A DNA stretch of 13,214 bases, from positions 1-13,214 of the forward strand of contig LRSK01000221.1 in assembly GCA_001563325.1 (NCBI GenBank), read 5' to 3'. The stretch's first letter is position 1. Each line of letters begins with the position of its first letter. The notes under the pieces are model-generated. The model was not told the origin of the DNA, searched no databases, and saw nothing but the letters and a program-made list of their open reading frames with translations. Shown one piece after another: positions 6,566 to 13,214 of this stretch. Both the position numbers and the translations under genes were made by a program. This stretch comes from Candidatus Thorarchaeota archaeon SMTZ1-83. Lineage in GTDB: Archaea; Asgardarchaeota; Thorarchaeia; Thorarchaeales; Thorarchaeaceae.

Positions 6566-7755
6566 TAGGCTCCCTCCGGTATCGACAGTGTAGTCCAGTC
6601 GGCGTACTCGTCTACAGGAATAGGCCGTCTCTCTCGCAACCACTCAATCAGGTCGTGTACCGTCTTGATTGCCGCGGGGTGCATCATCATAAACAGATCA
6701 TTCCCTGCGAGCAGTAGTGAGAGTGCTGTGACACTCTCCCATATCGGTCCTCTGAGCTCCCGGGGACCAAGTATAGGGGACTTCATCCATGCTTCTCTGG
6801 CAGCCCAAGCATTCGTAGTACCAGAACTGATTGGATACTGAAGCTCGCCGTCACCCATCAAACCTGCAAGTCGCATTCTCTGCATCATTGTGAATGCATA
6901 CTCTAGACCGTAGCCAAGAGCTGCTGTGGTTGGATCTATCACAATCTGATCAGGCGTGACCCAGTCAATGAGTCTACGATTCAACTCCTTCTGGTCGTTA
7001 ATATCAAGAGATGTCCAAGACAGAACCACTTGGTCGTGTTTCTTCGCAGCTTCAGCAATCGGCTCATAGACGTCCACGGTCGCCGAGCATAGGAGTGTCC
7101 GTTCGCCCTCACAGACCTCAGCGGCCTTTGCCAGCACTGGCCCGTCCTTCTCAGGATCTCCTGCAGAGCCAATTAGAACAGGTACTTTCACGGCCTGTAG
7201 AACCTCTTCCACCGTCTTTGCAGCCTGAGCGGGAGTTGTGTCACCGAGCTGTCGGTCTGTACTAATCAGATGTATCGTAATCAAATCTGCACCGAACTTG
7301 TTCACGCAGAGCTTTGCCCACTCGGCAGGGTCCTCCATGACCTCTCTGTAGTGTGTCTTGACTGCCTTGGCCAGAGAGATTGGCATGTCAAACACATCGG
7401 CCGCTATCACGGGAGGGTTCTTTGGGGGTGACTGGAACAGGTCCCAAGCAGGAGCTGTGTGTCCCCCAATGGTCACCGAGTTGCTCCGAGTACCTCCTTC
7501 TTTCTTCGTAGCACCGATGGTGATCTCGCGAATTACTCCGGGATATTCACCTAGGGGAGTCTTGAACGAAGAGGGTATCAGAGATTTCGGCATCTCAATG
7601 GCGGCCTTGGCCGCGGCGTGTGCCAACCGCTGAACCATGGGACGAAGGGCAAGTCTTAGCTCCTCGACCTCAATGGTGACATCTTCAAGCTCTAGTTCTC
7701 CGTAGTCACCAAAGATGTCGTCCAATGATTGTCCTCTCTGCTCCTCACCTGTCAT
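6565..7755 (-). CDS. cdhD: CODH/ACS delta subunit (corrinoid iron-sulfur protein, small subunit)
   Basis: A 396-residue small subunit of the corrinoid iron-sulfur protein, partner of CdhE in methyl transfer. An acidic N-terminal stretch (about 1-35, LELEDVTIEVEEL) is followed by ITIGATKKEGGTR (78-90) and a TIM-barrel core, with strand-rich segments such as ADLITIHLIS (156-165), VPVLIGSAGD (191-200) and QIVIDPTTAALGYGLEY (270-286). No cysteine cluster is present, as expected for this subunit; the cobamide and Fe4S4 cluster are held mainly by CdhE. The ATG overlaps the cdhC stop by 4 bases (ATGA), and its own stop overlaps the cdhE start, so it should be made in step with both. Confidence 0.94.
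   Translation of the reverse strand: MTGEEQRGQSLDDIFGDYGELELEDVTIEVEELRLALRPMVQRLAHAAAKAAIEMPKSLIPSSFKTPLGEYPGVIREITIGATKKEGGTRSNSVTIGGHTAPAWDLFQSPPKNPPVIAADVFDMPISLAKAVKTHYREVMEDPAEWAKLCVNKFGADLITIHLISTDRQLGDTTPAQAAKTVEEVLQAVKVPVLIGSAGDPEKDGPVLAKAAEVCEGERTLLCSATVDVYEPIAEAAKKHDQVVLSWTSLDINDQKELNRRLIDWVTPDQIVIDPTTAALGYGLEYAFTMMQRMRLAGLMGDGELQYPISSGTTNAWAAREAWMKSPILGPRELRGPIWESVTALSLLLAGNDLFMMMHPAAIKTVHDLIEWLRERRPIPVDEYADWTTLSIPEGA
6571..6577 (-). promoter_or_regulatory. Ribosome binding site deciding the cdhE start
   Basis: GGAGGGA lies within the last codons of cdhD, 5 bases upstream of the ATG at 6565. It supports this start over in-frame codons further upstream. Confidence 0.7.
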
Positions 7756-9161
7756 TTCTTCTTGTCACCCTTGCCTGTCTTTCGAATTATGACCTTCTCT
7801 GCGTAGATCTTGGCGTTCTTGAAGATGATCTCTAGTCCGCCTCCTACACCGCCAACCATGGCAGTAAGCTCACCGGGGACTGAAACATAGTCCTCTCCAG
7901 CCACAGCGGCCTCAACAATCGCCGCTTCCTCCTCCTCCTCAAGCTCCACCCATCTTTCGACCACGGGGTGATTCTGCTCCTTGAGATAGGTCTTGAGGTC
8001 AGTAATGCTCATCACCTCATTCTCTGTTGGAATCTTGTCACGGACATCTTCAGGCAAGAAGTCGTAGACTCGTTTCTTGACCGAGTCGGGGAACCAGACA
8101 ATACGATTCCAGCCACCATCTACCTGGAGGAACTTCGGTGAGCGCATGTACTCGATGGAAACGCCATGAAAACCAGGGACCTGACGGCCACCAGCCGTCG
8201 AGTCTGCCATACTTGAGAATGGAAGACCGTTGACGGTATCGCCCTTGAAGTCTCTATGCACAATACCCAGACCGTCCACTTCAGGAATCACGAAAGCGAT
8301 TGCTTCGAAGCAACCGCAGCTCGTATGAGGCTTCTCAAATGCACTATAGAGTGCAACAGATGTCACCTTCCCAAGAGACTTCTCGGCGTATATCTGATTG
8401 ACTCCTTCATATTCACCTTTGAAGTCGTCAATGGTTTCTCCCTTTGGCATAGAATAGAGAGGCCCCTTTGGATCAACACGGGCTGCAGCTCGACCATCGA
8501 ACCAGCTGATTGCACCACAGTTTGCATATCTTTGAGGAGTGATTGTGCAAACGTGGGTAGGGGCGAATGACTGACACAATGAGCAACCATAGAATGTGTC
8601 AACGTCAGTATCGCTAAGTCCTCTGGCACGGGCATCACGTTCATCGTACCTCGTGAGAGCCTGGTCGTACATCTCAGACACCCTATCAGGATCGGTCATG
8701 AACGTCACCTGGATCTTCTCGATGATGGTCATCTCACTCTTGAAGAGCCGAATGAGTACCTTGCCAAGGAACTCCAGAGTGTTGAATCCCTTATCGAATG
8801 ACCTCTTATTCAGTCGGATCCAGATGTCGTACCTCTGGTTCAGGTGCATCATTCCCTCCACGAAGTTCACATACTCGTGTATTCGTCTCTCTATCACACC
8901 CTCAAGGTCAGGTTCTATCTCCTTTCCGGCAACTTCTATATAGATGCCGAAGGGGTGAAAGCTCCCTTCCTCCATGTCCTTGAGGTCCGGACCAAGGATT
9001 GTGACTTTCTCATCCTCAATCTCATCCATCTCACGAGCCAGAGCAAGCTCAAACTTCTTCTCCATCTTAGGGCCGCCGAGCTCGACAAACATGTCCTTGC
9101 CTCTTACTCGCTCACCTTCGTATACAACACCTACATCTACAGGAATATCTTCAAACGACAT
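7752..9161 (-). CDS. cdhC: CODH/ACS beta subunit (acetyl-CoA synthase)
   Basis: A 469-residue acetyl-CoA synthase catalytic subunit of archaeal size, lacking the N-terminal CODH-binding domain of bacterial AcsB. It joins the methyl group, CO and CoA at the nickel-iron-sulfur A cluster, or cleaves acetyl-CoA in reverse. The A-cluster ligands are visible: Cys193 and Cys196 in GCSLCQS, then Cys282-Gly-Cys284 in SCGCFEA. This spacing equals the one I recall for methanogen CdhC (189, 192, 278, 280). An acidic linker (ELEEEEEAA, about 406-414) leads to a Gly-rich segment and a lysine-rich tail. The ATG at 9161 has a very strong GGAGGAGGT site 7 bases upstream and lies one base after the cdhB stop codon. 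The longer frame starting 12 codons earlier would overlap cdhB and is not needed. Confidence 0.96.
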   Translation of the reverse strand: MSFEDIPVDVGVVYEGERVRGKDMFVELGGPKMEKKFELALAREMDEIEDEKVTILGPDLKDMEEGSFHPFGIYIEVAGKEIEPDLEGVIERRIHEYVNFVEGMMHLNQRYDIWIRLNKRSFDKGFNTLEFLGKVLIRLFKSEMTIIEKIQVTFMTDPDRVSEMYDQALTRYDERDARARGLSDTDVDTFYGCSLCQSFAPTHVCTITPQRYANCGAISWFDGRAAARVDPKGPLYSMPKGETIDDFKGEYEGVNQIYAEKSLGKVTSVALYSAFEKPHTSCGCFEAIAFVIPEVDGLGIVHRDFKGDTVNGLPFSSMADSTAGGRQVPGFHGVSIEYMRSPKFLQVDGGWNRIVWFPDSVKKRVYDFLPEDVRDKIPTENEVMSITDLKTYLKEQNHPVVERWVELEEEEEAAIVEAAVAGEDYVSVPGELTAMVGGVGGGLEIIFKNAKIYAEKVIIRKTGKGDKKK

Positions 9162-9162
9162 G

Positions 9163-9711
9163 TTACTTACCTCCTCCAACGAACTCGAGGATTTCATCTA
9201 AGAGGGCGTGCCACTGCTTCTCCTTCATATTCGGGATTGACCAATCTGCATGTGGTTGATAGTAGCGCCCCAGGGTTATCCTCCTGAGATGGGTCCCGAA
9301 GTTCATGATGCCAGACAGCATCGTCCATTGCATATAGTACGGAATGCCGTATACCAGAACCATGTCATGCGGCCCCTTCTCGTGAGGTCCTTTCCAAGTT
9401 TCGTCCTGAAGATAGAAGGCCAATTCCATTGCGCCCATGGACTTAGCTCCCTCGAAACCCTTCTCAATGAAGGATTTGATGGCACCTCCTGTTGCGACAA
9501 CCGGAATCTTGCCGGCTTCAGACAAGGCAATGGCATAGTCAATCATGTCACCCTTTCCATGCTCCATGTTGACAGCTTCTGAACCCACAATCAGTAGTGG
9601 CTTCTTCATCTTGCCTAGGTCCCGCTTCAGTTGGGCAGCTTTGGTCAGAGACTTCGCACTATCAGGGCCACATATCTCTCCGGTCTGCCAAGGCACTGGT
9701 CGCATTACCAT
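9163..9711 (-). CDS. cdhB: CODH/ACS epsilon subunit
   Basis: A 182-residue epsilon subunit that binds the alpha (CODH) subunit in the archaeal alpha2-epsilon2 unit. Its fold is a Rossmann/DHS-like domain, and a role in electron exchange or complex assembly has been suggested for the family. The N-terminus reads MRPVPWQTGEICGP, followed by the first strand and nucleotide-type turn KPLLIVGSE (about 37-45) and further strands IPVVATGG and DMVLVYGIPYY. The ATG at 9711 overlaps the cdhA stop by one base (TAATG), with GGAGGT 8 bases upstream. A second ATG two codons later is also possible. The protein exists only in archaeal-type complexes, which supports the archaeal assignment. It ends in Gly-Gly-Gly-Lys because those codons also form the cdhC ribosome site. 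Confidence 0.92.
   Translation of the reverse strand: MVMRPVPWQTGEICGPDSAKSLTKAAQLKRDLGKMKKPLLIVGSEAVNMEHGKGDMIDYAIALSEAGKIPVVATGGAIKSFIEKGFEGAKSMGAMELAFYLQDETWKGPHEKGPHDMVLVYGIPYYMQWTMLSGIMNFGTHLRRITLGRYYQPHADWSIPNMKEKQWHALLDEILEFVGGGK
9169..9177 (-). promoter_or_regulatory. Ribosome binding site for cdhC inside the end of cdhB
   Basis: GGAGGAGGT, a near-complete Shine-Dalgarno match, lies 7 bases before the cdhC ATG and encodes the final glycines of CdhB. It fixes the cdhC start and implies high expression of the synthase subunit. Confidence 0.8.
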
Positions 9712-12053
9712 TACTTGCCACCTCCCATGACCATCTCCTTCAGGAGCGTCGGGTCTGGAATTGTACGTTCCTTCCACTTGTTCTCCTTCATCTGAGCATG
9801 TATCTTATCCTTCAGGGTGATTGGAATGTCTGTTTCACGTCTGATGTATTTCCAGACATCCTCAGGGAAGAACCCGTAGGCTTTCTCGTGAATGTCGATA
9901 TAGTGACTCAGCTTAATGGACCGTCCCTTTCCAGTGTCATTGGGCCTTATGCATAGCTTTGCAGTCATCACATTGGCCTCGTCAACGGTTTCCGCAGCAT
10001 AGAAGAGATGCTCGGGACCAGGCGCAGTGACAACCCGCTCTCCCGTACGTGCATCATAGACGGTCCAAGCGCGTTCCTCCTCGGCCTTTCCAAGTAGCAT
10101 CCTGCGATATTTTGACCCATGCGGCCCCACAATCACAGGCACACCGAGTCTCCAGAAGCCCGATGCAATTGAAGCGGCCTTCTGAGACATGGCACCCCAA
10201 GATATTCCCACAGCACCCACGCGATTATGGATGTAGTCGGCGATCTCTGCGTAGTTGCCGCGCAAGTTCCTCTTGGCAAAGATCGCGGCGATCTTGATTG
10301 CAGCACCGGCAATGTGAGGGTTGGAAACGCATGAACCTACGTTGACCACACATCCTGCATCGAACTCACCGCCACGTCGCTCGTAGATGGATTGACCATT
10401 CTCGTCTCTCACGTGTCCAGCTGATACTGCTGCACAACCAGAGGTCAATATGATGTACCTACGCTTGGCGAACTCCTCCGCCATTTCGTAGATGTCCGCG
10501 CCTCCACTAGGATAGTTGGCACAACCAACATGGGCAATCACTCCCGGTATCTCACCGAAGACGATGGGCTGTCCAACGCTGCGTATCTCGGTGTCCTGAA
10601 TTGCGCCTCTGCCAGTACGGACTTTGAAGGTCTCGTTCCTACAGTCTTCCTCTGCTGCAACAACCATCCAGCTATGCAAATCATAGTCGTTGGGACATGC
10701 AGATTCGCACCTTGCACATCCAATACAGTTGCGATAGACATCACGTAGCGGCTCGAAGTTACCAGTCTGAGCTGCCAGAACAGCCTCCATCACTGGTTGG
10801 TTGTTTGGACAAGACCGAATGCACTCGCTGCATTTCTTGCATTCTTGAGCCATCTTCTGAATCTGCTTCTTCGTCGGGAAGAACTTCATCTTCCTTCTCT
10901 TTGGCATGACAGCGAGGGCTACTTTAGTAGCAACAGCACCAACTTTGTGATGATCAGGGATATAGGCGCCAGGTATCTTCCCGGACACAAGCTCCTCCAC
11001 AATCGAGTCGATCGAATCGTCAGACCGGTCCGGTAGTCCCATTACTGCTTTGTCGCACGTCGATATGACTGGTGCCTTTACTTTCTGAGCCTCAGTGACC
11101 ACGTCAGTCCGGATACACTGCTCGTCCACTACGATGACATCGGCCTTGCCGCTCCGTATGTACCTAAGTTGCCAGGAGATTGGGCCAATTACCTTGGCAT
11201 TTGGATCGCGTCGCGTCATGTCCCACGCGGTGCAACACATTCCACCGACCTCAACCTTGGCTCCAAGTTTCTTCTCAGTGATGTAGTCAGTTATTGAGGC
11301 CGCTGGAACAATGTTATGACCAATTGCTAGAATGATAGCCTTGCTTGTGTCCATCATCCCTATGCCCGAGTCAACAAGCGGCGCTTCCGGATCGGCTTGC
11401 GGGAAATCCATAGTCGATATCTGAACCAGGTCTGCAATCTCCATACTGACTTGATCTATCATCCCAACATGGAGAACCTTACTCTCGAAATCCAACCAGC
11501 TCCCCTCTTGACCAGTATGAGTTGCGGAGAGTGTGTGCGCCAGCTGAGACTCACAATAGTCCAGGATTATGCTAGCGTCTTCTAGCGTCTTAGGGCGCAT
11601 TCCTGTGACCAGACGGGAAACTGGTGCGTGTATCTCGGTACCCGGACCTTGAATAAGCTCGGTACGAGGACCGTGTTCCTCAATCAAGTGTTCAACCAGA
11701 TGCCGAGCATGAGCGAGGTGTGCCGCATTGCCTATATTGGCCGCTGCCAGCACAATACGTGCCTGCTGACCCTTCATATCAATCCCACAAGCGCCCCGCT
11801 TGTCACCAGACAGGTCGCACTTGCCAAAGGTACATAGACAGCATACCTGGCAATAGGGCATGTAGGAGGGATGGTACTTCGACAAGAGCTTGTGATCCCA
11901 AGACCGGAGACCGGTGGGGCCAGGCATCGGGGTTGGGCCCATGGGCTCATCCCACTCGTCATCAATCACCTGACCGATCCGGACCTCAAGGCCCTTGAAG
12001 ACTCCCAAGCCGGTCCTTGCTTCATCGGCTTTGAAGTGTGCTTTCTTTTTCAT
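9711..12053 (-). CDS. cdhA: CODH/ACS alpha subunit (Ni-Fe carbon monoxide dehydrogenase)
   Basis: A 780-residue carbon monoxide dehydrogenase of the archaeal complex, interconverting CO2 and CO and passing CO to CdhC. Near the N-terminus, Cys68, 71, 72, 74, 79 and 89 (PYCQVCCLCTFGKC and following) supply the B and D clusters. His246 (GHN) and cysteines about 274 (GGMCCTAW), 313 (DEQCIRT), 511 (VGCANYP), 540 (SGCAA) and 575 (VGSCVSN) match the Ni-Fe-S C cluster set, so none is missing. An inserted two-cluster ferredoxin domain (Cys405/408/411/415 and 443/446/449/453) marks the archaeal type and holds the E and F clusters. I chose the ATG at 12053 because the residues after it begin the family-like sequence. 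Its upstream AGGG is weak and distant. A TTG at 12095 would add 14 residues. It is the first gene of the operon. Confidence 0.95.
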   Translation of the reverse strand: MKKKAHFKADEARTGLGVFKGLEVRIGQVIDDEWDEPMGPTPMPGPTGLRSWDHKLLSKYHPSYMPYCQVCCLCTFGKCDLSGDKRGACGIDMKGQQARIVLAAANIGNAAHLAHARHLVEHLIEEHGPRTELIQGPGTEIHAPVSRLVTGMRPKTLEDASIILDYCESQLAHTLSATHTGQEGSWLDFESKVLHVGMIDQVSMEIADLVQISTMDFPQADPEAPLVDSGIGMMDTSKAIILAIGHNIVPAASITDYITEKKLGAKVEVGGMCCTAWDMTRRDPNAKVIGPISWQLRYIRSGKADVIVVDEQCIRTDVVTEAQKVKAPVISTCDKAVMGLPDRSDDSIDSIVEELVSGKIPGAYIPDHHKVGAVATKVALAVMPKRRKMKFFPTKKQIQKMAQECKKCSECIRSCPNNQPVMEAVLAAQTGNFEPLRDVYRNCIGCARCESACPNDYDLHSWMVVAAEEDCRNETFKVRTGRGAIQDTEIRSVGQPIVFGEIPGVIAHVGCANYPSGGADIYEMAEEFAKRRYIILTSGCAAVSAGHVRDENGQSIYERRGGEFDAGCVVNVGSCVSNPHIAGAAIKIAAIFAKRNLRGNYAEIADYIHNRVGAVGISWGAMSQKAASIASGFWRLGVPVIVGPHGSKYRRMLLGKAEEERAWTVYDARTGERVVTAPGPEHLFYAAETVDEANVMTAKLCIRPNDTGKGRSIKLSHYIDIHEKAYGFFPEDVWKYIRRETDIPITLKDKIHAQMKENKWKERTIPDPTLLKEMVMGGGK
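9720..9725 (-). promoter_or_regulatory. Ribosome binding site for cdhB inside the end of cdhA
   Basis: GGAGGT lies 8 bases before the ATG at 9711 and encodes part of the C-terminal Gly-Gly-Gly of CdhA. It decides the cdhB start against longer in-frame readings that would lie deep inside cdhA. Confidence 0.7.
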
Positions 12054-12100
12054 GATGCATACAAACCCTGTGGCTAATGTCCCGTCGTGACGCAATGGCC

Positions 12101-12108
12101 CATAATAA
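12101..12108 (-). promoter_or_regulatory. Candidate promoter (TATA box) of the cdh operon
   Basis: On the minus strand TTATTATG, preceded by AACC, lies about 50 bases before the cdhA ATG. A start about 25 bases downstream would leave a leader of roughly 26 bases. The 185-base gap between cooC remnant and cdhA (12054-12238) is the largest on this strand and the only obvious place for the operon promoter. I see no strong dyad in it. Confidence 0.35.
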
Positions 12109-12238
12109 GGTTATGAATAGGTCTGAGAGCTTCGGGGAATGTGTGAAATCAATCGTTAACCAAGGACCATTCTAATGTTTCAGCAAATGATTCAACGCTG
12201 GTTGGAAGATACAGAGATGTAACGGGCCAATGAACGAT

Positions 12239-12986
12239 TCAGGTTCCTGCTTCTTGAAGAAGCCGCTCTTTGATTGCGCGTATTGCATTCATTCCAGAGG
12301 AGTGGGGATTCAAGTCGATTGGTGCCATGCCTTTCCTGTCAGCCTCCTTTACTGAATCATCCAACGGGACCATTCCGAGCAGCGGAATTCCCTCAGATTC
12401 CACTCTCCGGCTAATCATCTCCTCATCGTCAGGTCCGGCCACTTTATTGCCCACAGCCAAGATCCGACCAACGTTTATGTCAGTAGCAAGCTTCTTGATC
12501 TTCGCGAGAATACTCAGGGACCGCCGTCCCGGTTCAGTGACGACAATGAGAGCATCCATGCCCTTCGTGGTACCCCTTCCGAGGTTCTCAACGCCAGCAT
12601 CCATATCCATTACAAAGGCCTCATCTGTACCCAGAACGAGATATCGCATTAGTGCCTTGAGAAGCGTGGCGGAGAGTTACATTATCTGGACCAGAGATAG
12701 CGAATTTCTGTGCAAGGTCGTCGACCTTCGGATTGAGCTTGAAGACCTCTTTATAGGAACCTGCACCCGAGATCTCCAGTCTCTCCTTTAGGAGACCCTC
12801 ATTCTCTGTGAGAGGAACTATCTTCTCTGCCTCTTCGAAGGGAATTCCCAAGGCGGACCACAGTGTGTAACTTGGGTCTGCATCCACCGCTAGGATGCTC
12901 AAACCGTCTTGTCCCAGTAACCTGGCCAGAGTACCGGCCACAGTAGTCTTGCCCACGCCACCCTTTCCAGCAACCGCGATTTTCAT
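12239..12986 (-). pseudogene. cooC: Broken CooC/AcsF-type ATPase (deletion plus frameshift at the CxC motif)
   Basis: A second CooC-family ATPase split into two frames. The first frame starts at the ATG at 12986 (AAGGAG 10 bases upstream), shows GKGGVGKTT (residues 7-15) and DADP (35-38), and reads as CooC up to about residue 105 (GPDNVTL). It then continues in a junk frame to a stop at 12621. The second frame resumes family sequence with SATLLKALMRYLV near 12671 and ends normally at 12239, including the switch segment DMDAGVENLGRG. The segment between, which should hold the metal-binding Cys-x-Cys near residues 112-114, is gone. Restoring the frame would not restore it, so this is a deletion of a few tens of bases not divisible by three. 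Read as a pseudogene or an assembly error; simple sequencing indels do not explain the missing motif. Confidence 0.85.
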
Positions 12987-13010
12987 AGTATCTATACTCC
13001 TTTTCTGTGA

Positions 13011-13214
13011 TTAGTCCTTCTTCTGTCGAATTCTCTCGTGTAGCTTCATAAGTGCCTCATACTGGGACATGGCCCCCTTGGCCGTCTTGCTCAAAGACTT
13101 CATCCCGACCTCTACCCAGTCTACTCTGTGCATTCCTCCGGAGGCAGCGATCATCTCATCGTTGGTGAGGACTGAAACTGCTGCCCTCCTAGGTGTGAGT
13201 CCCCCTGGAGGACC
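13011..13214 (-). CDS. Unrecognised protein, C-terminal 67 residues (5' end off window)
   Basis: The frame is open from the window edge to a TAA at 13011. The visible part begins GPPGGLTPRRAAVSVLTNDE, continues with a segment containing GGMHRVDWVEVGM, and ends in a basic helix (ALMKLHERIRQKKD). I do not recognise the family; no cysteine, P-loop or membrane segment is visible. It lies 24 bases upstream of the broken cooC on the same strand, so the two were probably one operon. The neighbourhood suggests a one-carbon or CODH-related role, but nothing in the fragment itself shows this. Confidence 0.7.
   Translation of the reverse strand, partial: GPPGGLTPRRAAVSVLTNDEMIAASGGMHRVDWVEVGMKSLSKTAKGAMSQYEALMKLHERIRQKKD

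Noticed and set aside
9711..12053. A missing C-cluster cysteine in CdhA, because no cysteine occurs between about residue 575 and 701.
   Set aside because: Matching by motif (GCANYP, SGCAA, GSCVSN) accounts for the full ligand set, so the active site looks complete.
12054..12095. The TTG at 12095 as the cdhA start.
   Set aside because: The 14 added residues show no family-like sequence and it lies within about 10 bases of the likely TATA element; the ATG at 12053 fits better, though not with certainty.
12152..12239. AATCGTT and AACGATT mirrored on either side of the gap between cooC remnant and cdhA.
   Set aside because: Seven bases about 74 bases apart is within chance expectation and one arm runs into the cooC stop codon.
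12239..12649. A separate 136-residue protein starting at the ATG at 12649.
   Set aside because: It has no P-loop and reads as the second half of a CooC ATPase; family residues continue upstream of that ATG into the broken region.
12621..12690. Programmed ribosomal frameshift joining the two cooC halves.
   Set aside because: No slippery sequence is evident, and the joined product would still lack the CxC metal site, so deletion explains the data better.
12270..12791. A 173-codon open frame on the plus strand opposite the broken cooC, and similar long plus-strand frames across the cdh genes (for example 6012-6425).
   Set aside because: They lie opposite well-supported genes, lack recognisable domains and are typical shadow frames of moderately GC-rich coding DNA.

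Overview
The window looks like part of an Asgard archaeal chromosome, most likely a Thorarchaeota-like lineage. It has a five-subunit archaeal CODH/ACS operon, a Rab-type small GTPase, a Roadblock/LC7 protein, KaiC-like ATPases, strong Shine-Dalgarno sites and a base composition near 50% GC (judged by eye). The lineage call is an inference from gene content; no rRNA or tRNA gene is present to confirm it.

Layout. (1) Positions 1-1743, minus strand: a coupled cassette of a thioredoxin-like CxxC protein, a KaiC-like ATPase with an intact catalytic Glu pair, and a second KaiC-like ATPase that lacks the pair and runs off the left edge. (2) Positions 1843-4280: a Roadblock/LC7 gene (minus) faces, across a shared 204-bp promoter region containing a perfect 9-bp dyad, a Rab-like GTPase gene (plus). 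The GTPase gene is followed by a 402-residue protein with short HEAT repeats, a beta-sandwich and a C-terminal domain resembling the appendage (ear) of coatomer gamma and adaptins. (3) Positions 4283-12053, minus strand: cdhA-cdhB-cdhC-cdhD-cdhE-cooC, the whole archaeal acetyl-CoA decarbonylase/synthase and an intact nickel-insertion ATPase. Every cdh junction overlaps or is separated by one base, so the subunits should be translationally coupled. (4) Positions 12239-13214, minus strand: a second cooC copy broken by a deletion plus frameshift exactly where the metal-binding CxC motif belongs, and the C-terminal 67 residues of an unrecognised gene.

How the genes work together. CdhA/CdhB interconvert CO2 and CO, CdhD/CdhE carry the methyl group on a corrinoid, and CdhC joins methyl, CO and CoA into acetyl-CoA (or the reverse). 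CooC supplies nickel for cluster maturation. The Roadblock/GTPase/HEAT-ear group has the parts list of a membrane-traffic or polarity switch: a GTPase, a possible regulator and a possible adaptor-like effector. This is the most novel part of the window.

No stretch over 300 bases lacks a gene. I saw no tRNA, rRNA, CRISPR array, insertion sequence or attachment site.
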